DNA of 64,000 nt, taken from NCBI RefSeq assembly GCF_003315485.1, contig NZ_QNSE01000001.1:248001-312000 (forward strand), in the 5' to 3' direction. This document shows positions 54,913 through 63,874 of this stretch, in pieces. The DNA comes from Marinomonas rhizomae (GTDB lineage: Bacteria; Pseudomonadota; Gammaproteobacteria; Pseudomonadales; Marinomonadaceae). The notes under the pieces are model-generated. The model saw only the letters and a list, made by a program, of their open reading frames with translations. It was not told the origin of the DNA and did no database searches. Position 1 is the stretch's first letter, and every line of letters starts with the position of its first letter. Position numbers and translations under genes: made by a program.

Positions 54913-56778
54913 ATGAGAGAGGCAGGGCAAGAGATTGCAGGATGCAAGTATAATAAAGATGACCTAATAAAGGACTTTCTTTATCAAATTAGGAGTAACT
55001 TATTCATAGACTGCCCTAATAAAAATGCGCTGGTGTTTGATAAAAAAAATATTAGTTATCAATGTGTTGGTAATAATGTAGCAAAAATCATAGCGGCGTT
55101 TAGGCAAGAAGGTTTGGGGCCTGGTTCTGTTGTAGCAATTTGTTTGCGAAAGGGGCCTGAATATGTTTATAGCGTATTGGCGTGTGCGCTGACAGGTGTC
55201 ATTTGGCTTCCCATAGACTCAGATTCACCGCCAATAAGACAGAGCTATTTATTGTCTAATAGTCATGTAGATAAAACTTTGAGTGATGGGTTTGGGTCGC
55301 TAGAATCCCCCCTAAATATTTATAACATTCTTGAAGAGTGCGGTGACTTAGAAATTGGTGAGGATTGTTTCAAGTATACGCTTGATAGTTCACCTGCTTA
55401 TTACCTGTATACCTCGGGAAGTACTGGGACGCCTAAGTGTGTAGTGCTGAATAATAAAGCCACAGCTAATGTCTTATTACAAACCATAGAGCGTTGGAAT
55501 ATTAGTGCTGGCGACTCTTTCATGGCAATTACTCCTTTTCATCATGACATGTCTGTTTTTGACATTTTTGCTGCTATGTCTGTTGGGGCTACGCTTGTGA
55601 TACCAACTTATGAGCAGCAGAAGAATGCTTTAGATTGGGCTAAGTTAGTGGCTGACAATGCCATTACTGTCTGGGTGAGTGTGCCGGCTATTGTTGATAT
55701 GTTATTTATGGTGGGAAAAACAGAGCAATTGACATCTTTGCGTTTAATCGCACAAGGAGGGGATTATATTAAGCCCTCGCTAATAGCTCGACTTAAGAGG
55801 CTGTTGCCTGATGCAGACTTATTCTCGCTAGGAGGGCCTACAGAAACAACCATTTGGAGTATTTGGCACGAGATTAGCGACCGTGATCAAGATGTTATTC
55901 CATATGGTCAGCCGTTGGAAAATAATCAATATTATATTCTAAATGAGCAGCATCAGGCATGTGCGGTTGGTGAAGTTGGCAGAATGTATATGTCAGGGAC
56001 TAACCTATCGAATGGTTACTTACTGGATGGAAAAATCATACAAAAAGATTTTATTCAGATTCAGACCGCAGCGAATGAGGTGGAAAAAGCTTTTCAGATG
56101 AGTGATTTGGGATACTTTAGAGAAGATCAGGTCATTATATTTACCGGACGAGAAGAGGGATATTTAAAAGTTAAGGGTGTCAGAATTTCGGCAGCTGAGG
56201 TTGAGAATGTTCTGTCTCAGCATCCGCTAGTCCATGATGTAGTCGTAGTTTGTTGTACGCATCTTGAGGCTGATGTGACAGAGCTGGTTGCTATTTATAC
56301 GCAGGGTGCTAAAGAGCAGGTTAAGCCGTTAAGTATTACTGAATTAAGATGTTACTTGCAGCGTTATTTACCAAGCTCGCATATTCCCTCTAGGTACTTG
56401 TTGATTGAGGCGCTACCGTTAACAGTAAATGGTAAAGTCGACCGTAAAGTCCTATTAAATATGGCTCAAAAGCAGCTTTATAGTCGGTTGGTCACCTGCT
56501 CTCCTAAATTGTCGGAAGATGCCGGTGAGACTGAGGGAAGGCATATTCAGAGGTTAGTTTTTGAGGCTTTTGAGCATGTAGCTGTAGACGATGAAATGCA
56601 GATGGCTACAGTGAGTACTCAGCTATCCTCACTTCATTTACGACCAAAAAAATTAATGATTGTTGTTAAATATTTAGCGAAGCACGGCGGAGTAGAATTA
56701 GATTTTTATGCATTAGCTAGATGTCGAACTATGGGAGATGTAATTAGCCTTATGCAGCAGTCCTTAAGTGCTGCCTAG
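54913..56778 (+). CDS. amino-acid adenylation protein with degenerate carrier tail (AngR/BasA-like role)
   Basis: A 621-residue NRPS adenylation enzyme: YLYTSGSTGTPKCVV (A3), HHDMSVFDIF (A4), LFSLGGPTETTIWSIW (A5), LGYFREDQ (A7), GYLKVKGVRISAAEVE (A8) and PLTVNGKVDRK (A10, catalytic Lys). A hand-read specificity code is D-M-F-V-A-G-L-I-W-K; the final LIWK matches cysteine codes, but the usual Asn at the fourth position is Val, so Cys versus Thr is unresolved. The C-terminal 85 residues look like a carrier domain with HLRP, Pro578 (56644-56646), where GGxS should be. No cyclization or condensation domain is attached. Confidence 0.88.
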   Translation: MREAGQEIAGCKYNKDDLIKDFLYQIRSNLFIDCPNKNALVFDKKNISYQCVGNNVAKIIAAFRQEGLGPGSVVAICLRKGPEYVYSVLACALTGVIWLPIDSDSPPIRQSYLLSNSHVDKTLSDGFGSLESPLNIYNILEECGDLEIGEDCFKYTLDSSPAYYLYTSGSTGTPKCVVLNNKATANVLLQTIERWNISAGDSFMAITPFHHDMSVFDIFAAMSVGATLVIPTYEQQKNALDWAKLVADNAITVWVSVPAIVDMLFMVGKTEQLTSLRLIAQGGDYIKPSLIARLKRLLPDADLFSLGGPTETTIWSIWHEISDRDQDVIPYGQPLENNQYYILNEQHQACAVGEVGRMYMSGTNLSNGYLLDGKIIQKDFIQIQTAANEVEKAFQMSDLGYFREDQVIIFTGREEGYLKVKGVRISAAEVENVLSQHPLVHDVVVVCCTHLEADVTELVAIYTQGAKEQVKPLSITELRCYLQRYLPSSHIPSRYLLIEALPLTVNGKVDRKVLLNMAQKQLYSRLVTCSPKLSEDAGETEGRHIQRLVFEAFEHVAVDDEMQMATVSTQLSSLHLRPKKLMIVVKYLAKHGGVELDFYALARCRTMGDVISLMQQSLSAA

Positions 56779-56805
56779 GCTCCAAAGTGAGGACTTTGTT
56801 AAATG

Positions 56806-56841
56806 AAAAAAGCAGAGAGATTAAGTTCTCCCTGCTTTTTT
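56806..56841. terminator. bidirectional terminator between convergent units
   Basis: AAAAAAGCAGAGAGA pairs with TCTCCCTGCTTTTTT (one bulge) around loop TTAAGT, with A- and T-runs on both sides. It lies between the adenylation gene and the ABC exporter gene. Confidence 0.85.
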
Positions 56842-56868
56842 GCTAGGGCTAGCGTTAGCTATCACAAC

Positions 56869-58461
56869 TTAGCTGTTTGATAAGTCTATTGTCTGGCTTG
56901 GGTGCCAAGGTGTGGCGTCCCTATGTGTGACAAAAATAACTGTTGAAGCAAGATAGTTAAGGGTTGTAATAATATCTTGCTCAGTTTTTTCGTCTAAGGC
57001 TGATGTAGCCTCATCTAAGATTAAAATGGGTGCCTTTTTCATTAGTGCTCGAGCGATAGTGACTCGTTGGCGCTCACCACCGGATAAAGCGTTACCTTGC
57101 TGGCCGACTGATTGATGTATGCCTTCAGGAGATCGATCAATGATAGTGTCCAGTGCCGCTTGTCTCGCCGCTGCCTCTATGTCTTGATCGCTGGCCTCTG
57201 GGTCGCCTATGCGTATGTTGTCTGCGAGAGATCCTGTAAAGATGATTGGGTCCTGAGGGACATAGGCAATCAGGGATGCAAGTGTCTCATAGGGCATGTC
57301 ACTGAGTTTAACGTCGCCAATCGAAATTACCCCGACTTCGGGGTCATCAAAGCGCATCAATAACTCTAGTAATGTGCTCTTTCCGCTTCCGCTAGGGCCT
57401 GAAATATTAACTCTGCTACCGGCCGGTATAGTTGCTTTAATATTTTCTAATACGGGTGTTTGGCTGACTTGATTAATGAAAATGTCATACTCTGTTGGTG
57501 CTGCTTTAGGTTGAGTGGGTTCGGCTAACTGTGGTGTATTTGTTACTTGCTGGAAATTGTCTAAAGACGCTTTTATATCATTAATCCCAAGACCTGCCGT
57601 TGCCAATTCACTTAGTGGTGCAGCCGCGCGACCGGTTAATACCAGTACCGCCAGTAGCGTGGGAATGTGGTCGCTTTCTGATAGGATCATAAATACAGCG
57701 ATCCCTGTCATGGGTAAGACACTTGCAAGCGTTGAGATGAAAATAGCTAAAGCGGAGGCTAAATTGGTTTTTGTCAGTGCTTGCTCTTGCGTTTCCCAGC
57801 GCTGTTCAAGACGTTCTATTGCTCGCACCGGGCCAGCGGCGGTGCGTAAGAGTTCGATGTGGTCAACGAATTCAAGGGTGGCGGCAGAGGTATTGCTTTG
57901 GGCGGTATGACGTTGAGCGTCAGCCCGTTTCAGTGCTCGTTGTGATAGAAATTGTACCACCAAAGATATGGCTAGTAACACACAGGCTATTAGGGCAACA
58001 TTTAGTCCAGCGACTGCGCCTATGCCAATGACTAAGCACAGCGGTAGGCAAGGTGCGTGGAGAAAACTTTGCAGCTGATGGGCCGGGATGCTCATAAATC
58101 CAGGGATACCTTGACCGGCCATGCTGGCTATTTTTGAGCGATGATCATTAGTAAACCATGACAGTTTCGTTTGCGCTAAAGCATGGCCTAATGCTGTGTA
58201 TAAATCCCCCGCGAGTCGCACACCTGTTAGGTATCCCGATCGATTAACTAAAACCGTGGCTAAAATGGCTAGACTGGCGCTGGTTAAAACCCATAGAGGG
58301 GGCCAATGATTGGCAATTCCAAGTGCGAGTACGGTATAGGCAAAGGCTTCTAATCCAGCCACAAGAATCCAACCTAAACTAACATTGAGCAAGCGATGGC
58401 GGGCGGAAGCGGGTAGGGCTAAGAGTGGCGAATTGTTTACATGATCCATGTTGTGTTTCAT
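56869..58461 (-). CDS. ABC exporter half-transporter A (BarA/BarB or YbtPQ-like)
   Basis: A 530-residue type-1 ABC half-exporter: six-helix membrane domain (about 20-310) and nucleotide-binding domain with GPSGSGKST, ALSGGERQRVTIARAL and ILILDEATSALDEKT, H-loop THRD. The ATG overlaps the stop of the partner gene (ATGA at 58461-58458), so the two half-transporters are made together and should form a heterodimer. In acinetobactin-type clusters such pairs export the siderophore; in yersiniabactin clusters similar pairs import it. Confidence 0.88.
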   Translation of the reverse strand: MKHNMDHVNNSPLLALPASARHRLLNVSLGWILVAGLEAFAYTVLALGIANHWPPLWVLTSASLAILATVLVNRSGYLTGVRLAGDLYTALGHALAQTKLSWFTNDHRSKIASMAGQGIPGFMSIPAHQLQSFLHAPCLPLCLVIGIGAVAGLNVALIACVLLAISLVVQFLSQRALKRADAQRHTAQSNTSAATLEFVDHIELLRTAAGPVRAIERLEQRWETQEQALTKTNLASALAIFISTLASVLPMTGIAVFMILSESDHIPTLLAVLVLTGRAAAPLSELATAGLGINDIKASLDNFQQVTNTPQLAEPTQPKAAPTEYDIFINQVSQTPVLENIKATIPAGSRVNISGPSGSGKSTLLELLMRFDDPEVGVISIGDVKLSDMPYETLASLIAYVPQDPIIFTGSLADNIRIGDPEASDQDIEAAARQAALDTIIDRSPEGIHQSVGQQGNALSGGERQRVTIARALMKKAPILILDEATSALDEKTEQDIITTLNYLASTVIFVTHRDATPWHPSQTIDLSNS

Positions 58462-60068
58462 AACCGATCCTCCGTTGTAGTCGGTCGTGTTAATTTTAGC
58501 TGTGTTGCGGCATTTGAGGCTAAGGTTTTATCATGGGTCACCATGACGATGGTTTTTTCCTGCTCACGAGCTAAGCGCTCTAATTCGGTGATTAATCGTG
58601 TTGTCTTCTCTGCATCTAAAGCGCTGGTGGGTTCATCGAGCAGTATAACGCTAGCGCTGGACAAGAATGCCCTTGCGATGCTTAGGCGTTGACGTTCACC
58701 ACCAGAGAGTGTCTTAGCTTGAGCATCTAGATCAACGTTTAATTGAGCAGATAGAAGAGCAGTTGTAAGCTGTGCTGTACTGGCTTCTGGAGCGATTAGA
58801 TGTAGATTTTCCGCTACAGTCGCAGATAGCACATCTCCGCCTTGAGGTATGAGTAGTACCGATTGATAGCGTGTTAGTTCGCTTAGCTGGGTGATGTCCG
58901 TTTGCGCTAAAAGCACTTGCCCAGCTTGCAATCGTTCCAATCCTGCTAAAGTTCGAAGCACAGTTGTTTTTCCTATGCCACTTGGTCCCGTTATGGCATG
59001 TAATGCGCTAGGCTGGAATGTATAATTCAATTCATTCAGCAGTTGCGCACCGTCGATGGCAATATGGGCGTTGTTAAGTGCTAGAGTGGGTGTATCTTGT
59101 TGTCGCGTGATTGTCCCAGTAGGTAATGTGGGCTGCTGTAACAATGTGATAATCCTCCCCAGTGCGGCTCGCCCAGTACTTACATAATCAAGACCATGAC
59201 CGAGTCGTAGAGCTGGTGTTACAATAGCAAGACTAAAAAATAAGGTGGCAGCGAGTGTTGTTGTGCTGGTGTCATAAGCAACCAGATAAGCAATGGCAAA
59301 GGTTGCTACAGCTTGCAGTAAAGCAACGGCCATGCCAGCTAAAGTAGCTACTTTGCCAACCCACATAACCATGCTGCTGGTAAAGCGTTGAGTGGAGTCA
59401 TCATAAGCTGCTAGCGCACCGGATTGTCGACCATATATCCTATTGACTCGAATGCCGCGAGCGTAATCATCGACTGCGGATATGACTTCTCCCATGACTT
59501 TCATGCGTGCCTCGCCATCCCGTGCATTGATGCGCGGCACAATGATTAAATAGTACAAAGAAGCGAAAATACCGGGCAATAATACCCACAAGGCTGAAAG
59601 GCCGACCATATTGACTAATAGCAAGATGGAGGTGATGGGTAAGACGACAAAGTTTGTGATTTCTGATGGGAGATGAGCCACCATGTGATGTAGTTTTTCG
59701 ATGTCGCTGGAGACTAGGCTTCGTAAGCTCTGATCGCTTTGTTGTGCGAGGGTGGTTGCAGGTAGTCGCACTAAATGATTGGCGACTTTACGTCGTAACC
59801 TAGCAGAAAAAGCGGCCTCGCCATCGTGAGCTAGCCACGAAGCGGACGCTGAGAATGTTGCGCCTAATATCCAGAATAGGACGGCTGAAAGTACCCAGCT
59901 GGACGAAAGGTCATCAAGTAATTGAATTAGGCACCACAGCGCGGCAAGCATGGCTAAGCCAGACAGTGATGAGCAGAGTGCTCCTGCAGTAAGTTTGGGG
60001 AGTGCTGGTCGTAAAGCGTTGGCAGTATCGTGGTTTGTTACAAGGCTGCGTAAAGTGGGCCTATTCAT
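58458..60068 (-). CDS. ABC exporter half-transporter B (BarA/BarB or YbtPQ-like)
   Basis: A 536-residue half-transporter with GPSGIGKTT Walker A, KTLSGGERQRLSIARAF signature and VILLDEPTSALDAEK Walker B; H-loop VTHDKT. I start it at ATG 60068 (MNRPTLRSL) with GGAGG eight bases upstream; the frame extends five codons further. It follows the histidine decarboxylase gene by 63 bases on the same strand. Both ATPase sites look canonical, so the heterodimer should have two active sites. Confidence 0.88.
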   Translation of the reverse strand: MNRPTLRSLVTNHDTANALRPALPKLTAGALCSSLSGLAMLAALWCLIQLLDDLSSSWVLSAVLFWILGATFSASASWLAHDGEAAFSARLRRKVANHLVRLPATTLAQQSDQSLRSLVSSDIEKLHHMVAHLPSEITNFVVLPITSILLLVNMVGLSALWVLLPGIFASLYYLIIVPRINARDGEARMKVMGEVISAVDDYARGIRVNRIYGRQSGALAAYDDSTQRFTSSMVMWVGKVATLAGMAVALLQAVATFAIAYLVAYDTSTTTLAATLFFSLAIVTPALRLGHGLDYVSTGRAALGRIITLLQQPTLPTGTITRQQDTPTLALNNAHIAIDGAQLLNELNYTFQPSALHAITGPSGIGKTTVLRTLAGLERLQAGQVLLAQTDITQLSELTRYQSVLLIPQGGDVLSATVAENLHLIAPEASTAQLTTALLSAQLNVDLDAQAKTLSGGERQRLSIARAFLSSASVILLDEPTSALDAEKTTRLITELERLAREQEKTIVMVTHDKTLASNAATQLKLTRPTTTEDRL

Positions 60069-60131
60069 ATGGCGAACCTCCATTGTCCATAATTTAAACT
60101 GTTCATGTAATTTCCAATTTTTATGTTGTGA

Positions 60132-61280
60132 TTAATAGGTCGATAATTCGAGAAGTTCTTTCTGGTCTATGATGACGGCCTCGATAAGTTCATCAATTTT
60201 CTGAGTGGTTTTGTGATGGGGCATTGTTATTAAATGCGCCAAGGACCCAGATACTGCTAAGTGGTAACGTCTCCAAACTTCTTCTGATGGGCGGGGGAAA
60301 ACGACTGTAATTGAATTAGGGTTCCGCCAAGCGCTAATTCCAGCCCTCTGGAGTTTGTCTACAGCGTATTGCGCCATTTTTAAACAGGTCTGTATACGCT
60401 GTTGCCACTCGCTATGTGAATATGAGTGAATTGCGCACCACATCATTAATACTGAGTGAGCGTTGCGTGAACCACTAATCGTTTGGTCTCTGGCTGAAAT
60501 ATAGTCCACATCGACAGAAATACGATCGACATTTTCACATCTAGCAACAACGATCCCGCAAGGAATAGGGCTTCCTATCATTTTGTGGCCTGACACGCTG
60601 ATAGAATCAATACCATCAGCAAAGGTGAAGGGTTGAGGAGTATCGACAAAGGGGAGAATCATGCCACTTAATGCTGCATCAGCATGTAAGTAGTAATTGT
60701 GCCGCTTGATATTCATCTGCCTGAGGCGTAATTGAATATCAGATATATTATCTACTGCTCCAGACATGGTTGTGCCGACATTAGCAAATATAATTGGCTG
60801 CTTATCTTTGTTGGATATAATTTTTAGTATCAAGTCGTCAGTATTGATTTCACCGTTATCCAAAGAATCGACGATGCAAGATTTCATGCGAAGTAATTTA
60901 GCTATTTTAGTGACTGAATAGTGCGTTTCTTTGGAGTAATACAGAGTCGAGTTTGGGAAGAGTTCTCTTGCTAGGTAGCAGCCAAACATGTTGCCTTCAG
61001 TGCCGCCATTCGTTACATAGCCCCAGCTATCTTGAAAGGGAATCTTAAATAAATTGGAAAAATAATGCATGACGTCTTCTTCAAACTCAAAAGAGTTTAA
61101 GGCGTAATTGCTCAATTCTCGCCAGTCGCCGCAATTATTCAAAGAAAAATTAAAAAAACGATATAAAGAAGAGTAGTCAAAATCTGCAGACTCTGGATAG
61201 CCAATATTAAAATGCTGGTGCTGTAAGCAATAGCTCCAAAAGGAATTTAGACGTTCTTTATTTGCAATAGATAGGTTCAT
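60132..61280 (-). CDS. hdc: PLP-dependent histidine decarboxylase
   Basis: A 382-residue group II PLP decarboxylase. PLP Lys233 lies in [11 protein letters not shown], almost the same number as Lys232 of Morganella HDC; Asp201 (HADAALSG) contacts the PLP ring and His120 (KETHYS) stacks on it. Length and motifs match the bacterial HDC subfamily used in anguibactin (AngH) and acinetobactin (BasG) synthesis and not the longer aromatic amino-acid decarboxylases. Start ATG 61280 follows GGAG by six bases. It provides histamine for N-hydroxylation by the enzyme at 49107. First gene of a minus-strand unit with the two exporters. Confidence 0.92.
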   Translation of the reverse strand: MNLSIANKERLNSFWSYCLQHQHFNIGYPESADFDYSSLYRFFNFSLNNCGDWRELSNYALNSFEFEEDVMHYFSNLFKIPFQDSWGYVTNGGTEGNMFGCYLARELFPNSTLYYSKETHYSVTKIAKLLRMKSCIVDSLDNGEINTDDLILKIISNKDKQPIIFANVGTTMSGAVDNISDIQLRLRQMNIKRHNYYLHADAALSGMILPFVDTPQPFTFADGIDSISVSGHKMIGSPIPCGIVVARCENVDRISVDVDYISARDQTISGSRNAHSVLMMWCAIHSYSHSEWQQRIQTCLKMAQYAVDKLQRAGISAWRNPNSITVVFPRPSEEVWRRYHLAVSGSLAHLITMPHHKTTQKIDELIEAVIIDQKELLELSTY

Positions 61281-61452
61281 AATCAGCTCCATTTATTTGA
61301 TTGGCAATACTTGGCCTATGAAAACCTGTAGTTACTAGATTTGCTGTCCGTTAAGTCCTTAACTTTTTGTAGTATAAGATTTTTAATTCATTTTGGCTTT
61401 AATGAAGACTTTCGTAAACAGCTCGATACTTGACAACAGATTTTATGGTATC

Positions 61453-61471
61453 GATAATGAGAATGATAATC
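61453..61471. promoter_or_regulatory. Fur box between hdc and the carrier-condensation NRPS
   Basis: GATAATGAGAATGATAATC is a strong Fur-type site with overlapping GATAAT/GAGAAT/GATAAT hexamers. It lies in the 419-bp divergent gap 61281-61699, 173 bases before hdc and 229 bases before the NRPS start. I see no other gene in the gap. Confidence 0.8.
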
Positions 61472-61699
61472 AACAGTGTGTATTGTAAGGTTTTTCTATT
61501 CCATTAACTGCAGTAAGTTGATTGAGGGGAAATCAAGGGCTAAAACGTTTCAGCACTTTGGTAAGCACTTTTAGTTGATTTGGCAAACCGTAAAAAGAAG
61601 GGTGGGAGAGGCTGTGCAAGCGGTTATTTGATGGCGCTCGTAAAAACGAAAGTTGCTGTCGTTTTATTTATTTTTATTAGGTTTCGAACAGGGAGTACT

Positions 61700-63874
61700 A
61701 TGTTTACACAGGTTTCTAATTTCAGCGATACAGGTATGTTTCAGGTTAGTGATTACGAAGAAAACATTTGGATGTTACAGTTACAGCAACCTGAACAAGT
61801 TCCTAGAAATATTCATGCTTGGAAGTTAAATAGTCATGCCGATCTTGTATTGCTGAGACAAGCCATACTAGATGTGATCAAAGAGAACCCAAATTTAAAT
61901 GCCAGATACAGCTTTAGTGATGACGGAGAGGTCGTTAAATATCACTCACAAGACTACGGCGCGTGCCTTACTGACGTTACGCTGCAAGGCGATGTCTTTA
62001 GCTACCTAGAAGCGCGTCAAGGTTTAGCTTGGGACGCTGCCAATACTCCTCCTTTTAGTGCCGTTGTGGTGCATGCCCAGCCAGAGGATATTCTTGTTGT
62101 AGATATTCACCCTATGCTTGATCAAAGTTATAAATTTGAAGAGTTAATAGCTTGTATACAGCATAATTACCAGCAACTCTCATTATCTGGACCTGCTCTC
62201 TTATTAACTCCCCTTGACTCGTGTTCAATTCAGCGACGAAATAATGCTAAGCAGATAATCGAACCCAGTAAGTCACAGCTTACTAAAGGGCAGGTAGCGA
62301 ACATTATTCTTAATGAATTTCGTGTAGCGCTAGTTGAACCAGATATGACGCTAGAAGATGATTTTTTTGATCATGGAGGGCATTCGTTATTGGCCACTCG
62401 TGTTATTGGTAAGCTTTTGCAGTCTCATGGTATTGAGGTTAACTTTAATGACTTTTTTAAATCCTCTACAGCGCTAACGCTCGCCGAACGGGCAATCACT
62501 AATGGGCAAGCGTATCAACAAGATGCTTCTGAAAGCCCGTCGAAAGAATGCACAGCGCCGCTTACCCTAGCACAAAATTTTTTGTGGCAAGCTTATTCTG
62601 CTTACGATTTTAGTCCGATTTATAATTTACCATTTGTTATATCGTTTGAGGACAGGGTTGATGAAGCGGTATTATCTAGGGCGTTTAACGATGTTTTAGT
62701 ACGTCATGCTAGCTTGCGAACAATGTTTAATTCGCAAAATGGGCAGGTCACTCAGCATATCATTCCCACTTCAGAATTAGATCAATATAAATGGTTTTGG
62801 AGAAGTGATGAAAGTAAAGGTATTACGCCTTCTGATGAGGCCAGCTATCAGTTTGATTTGACTTGTGAGCTTCCGTTAAGAGTGCGTTGTATACATGATT
62901 CTGTAAGCGAACCGCAAATTCTATCTTTGTTAGTTCATCATATGGTGATTGATGAATGGTCTTTGAATACGATGATGGCTGATTTATCTTACGCGTATAT
63001 GGCTCGTGCAAATACCCATGAACCGATTTGGGAGCAGCCTGCGCGTACTATTAATGATTTTGCTTTACTGCAATCAAAGCAAGGATTAAATCGACAACAT
63101 GTTGATTACTGGGTTCATAGATTGCATGGAGCCACAAAAGGCTTAAGTTTTTCTGAGTCGAACTATCAAGCTGATGTGACGGGAGATATGTCTACTAAAG
63201 CCCAATGGACGGAGCTCGATCTTGGTAAAGATGCATTTCAAAAATTGTCTACTTTTGCTAGACAGCATGAATCGTCTCTTTTTAGTGTTTTGTATACAGC
63301 GATTGCATTATCCCTGCATATAGAAGGAAAGTTGGAAGAAGTTGTAATAGGAACTTCTGCATCAGGTAGAACAGATCCTGACTTTTTTGATACGGTCGGT
63401 TACTTCACTACTATGGTTGCCCATCGTGTGCAGTTTGATCATCACGAGCTTATCAATGGGCTACTTGCAAGTATTACTGAGCAGATAAATGAGTCGATGA
63501 GTTATGCAGATATTCCGATAAATTTGATTCAGCAAGAATTGGGTATGCCAATTGATGATGGGCTGCTGTTTGATGTTTATATACATATACATTCGAATAA
63601 TGCGCTAAATGGTTCATTACAATCGCCGACAGGAGATATCTTTTATCAGCAAGTTCCTCCAGAGAAGAAGGATTCCATGTTTGGTTTACATTTTGAAGTC
63701 ATGGATGATGTTTTAGCTGGTGGACTGCATGCTTTACGTATCGTCACTACATTCCAAGAAGCTCGTTTTTCTAAGGTTCAAGTCGACAGTATTCTGAAAA
63801 AAGTGAGTGAAATATTAACAATGTTTTGTTCTGCTACTGACTGCAGTAAACCAATCGATCAAATTCAATTGTAA
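61700..63874 (+). CDS. NRPS: half condensation domain, peptidyl carrier, condensation domain (AngM/BasB-like)
   Basis: A 724-residue protein. Residues 1-170 resemble the N-terminal half of a condensation domain with a decayed active site (IHPMLD at 136-141, first His replaced by Ile). A peptidyl carrier follows with Ser229 in DFFDHGGHSLLATRV, the only intact one in the window. The C-terminal condensation domain has HHMVIDEW (His413, His414, Asp418). Predicted role: carry the ring amino acid joined to DHB and pass it to N-hydroxyhistamine, releasing the product without a thioesterase. Start ATG 61700 has GGGAG four bases upstream; the frame extends 40 codons further without support. Nothing recognisable follows to 64000. 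Confidence 0.9.
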   Translation: MFTQVSNFSDTGMFQVSDYEENIWMLQLQQPEQVPRNIHAWKLNSHADLVLLRQAILDVIKENPNLNARYSFSDDGEVVKYHSQDYGACLTDVTLQGDVFSYLEARQGLAWDAANTPPFSAVVVHAQPEDILVVDIHPMLDQSYKFEELIACIQHNYQQLSLSGPALLLTPLDSCSIQRRNNAKQIIEPSKSQLTKGQVANIILNEFRVALVEPDMTLEDDFFDHGGHSLLATRVIGKLLQSHGIEVNFNDFFKSSTALTLAERAITNGQAYQQDASESPSKECTAPLTLAQNFLWQAYSAYDFSPIYNLPFVISFEDRVDEAVLSRAFNDVLVRHASLRTMFNSQNGQVTQHIIPTSELDQYKWFWRSDESKGITPSDEASYQFDLTCELPLRVRCIHDSVSEPQILSLLVHHMVIDEWSLNTMMADLSYAYMARANTHEPIWEQPARTINDFALLQSKQGLNRQHVDYWVHRLHGATKGLSFSESNYQADVTGDMSTKAQWTELDLGKDAFQKLSTFARQHESSLFSVLYTAIALSLHIEGKLEEVVIGTSASGRTDPDFFDTVGYFTTMVAHRVQFDHHELINGLLASITEQINESMSYADIPINLIQQELGMPIDDGLLFDVYIHIHSNNALNGSLQSPTGDIFYQQVPPEKKDSMFGLHFEVMDDVLAGGLHALRIVTTFQEARFSKVQVDSILKKVSEILTMFCSATDCSKPIDQIQL

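Noticed and set aside
61580..61699. N-terminal extension of the carrier-condensation NRPS
   Set aside because: The extra 40 residues are basic, unlike family N-termini, and lack a ribosome binding site; GGGAG before ATG 61700 supports the shorter form.
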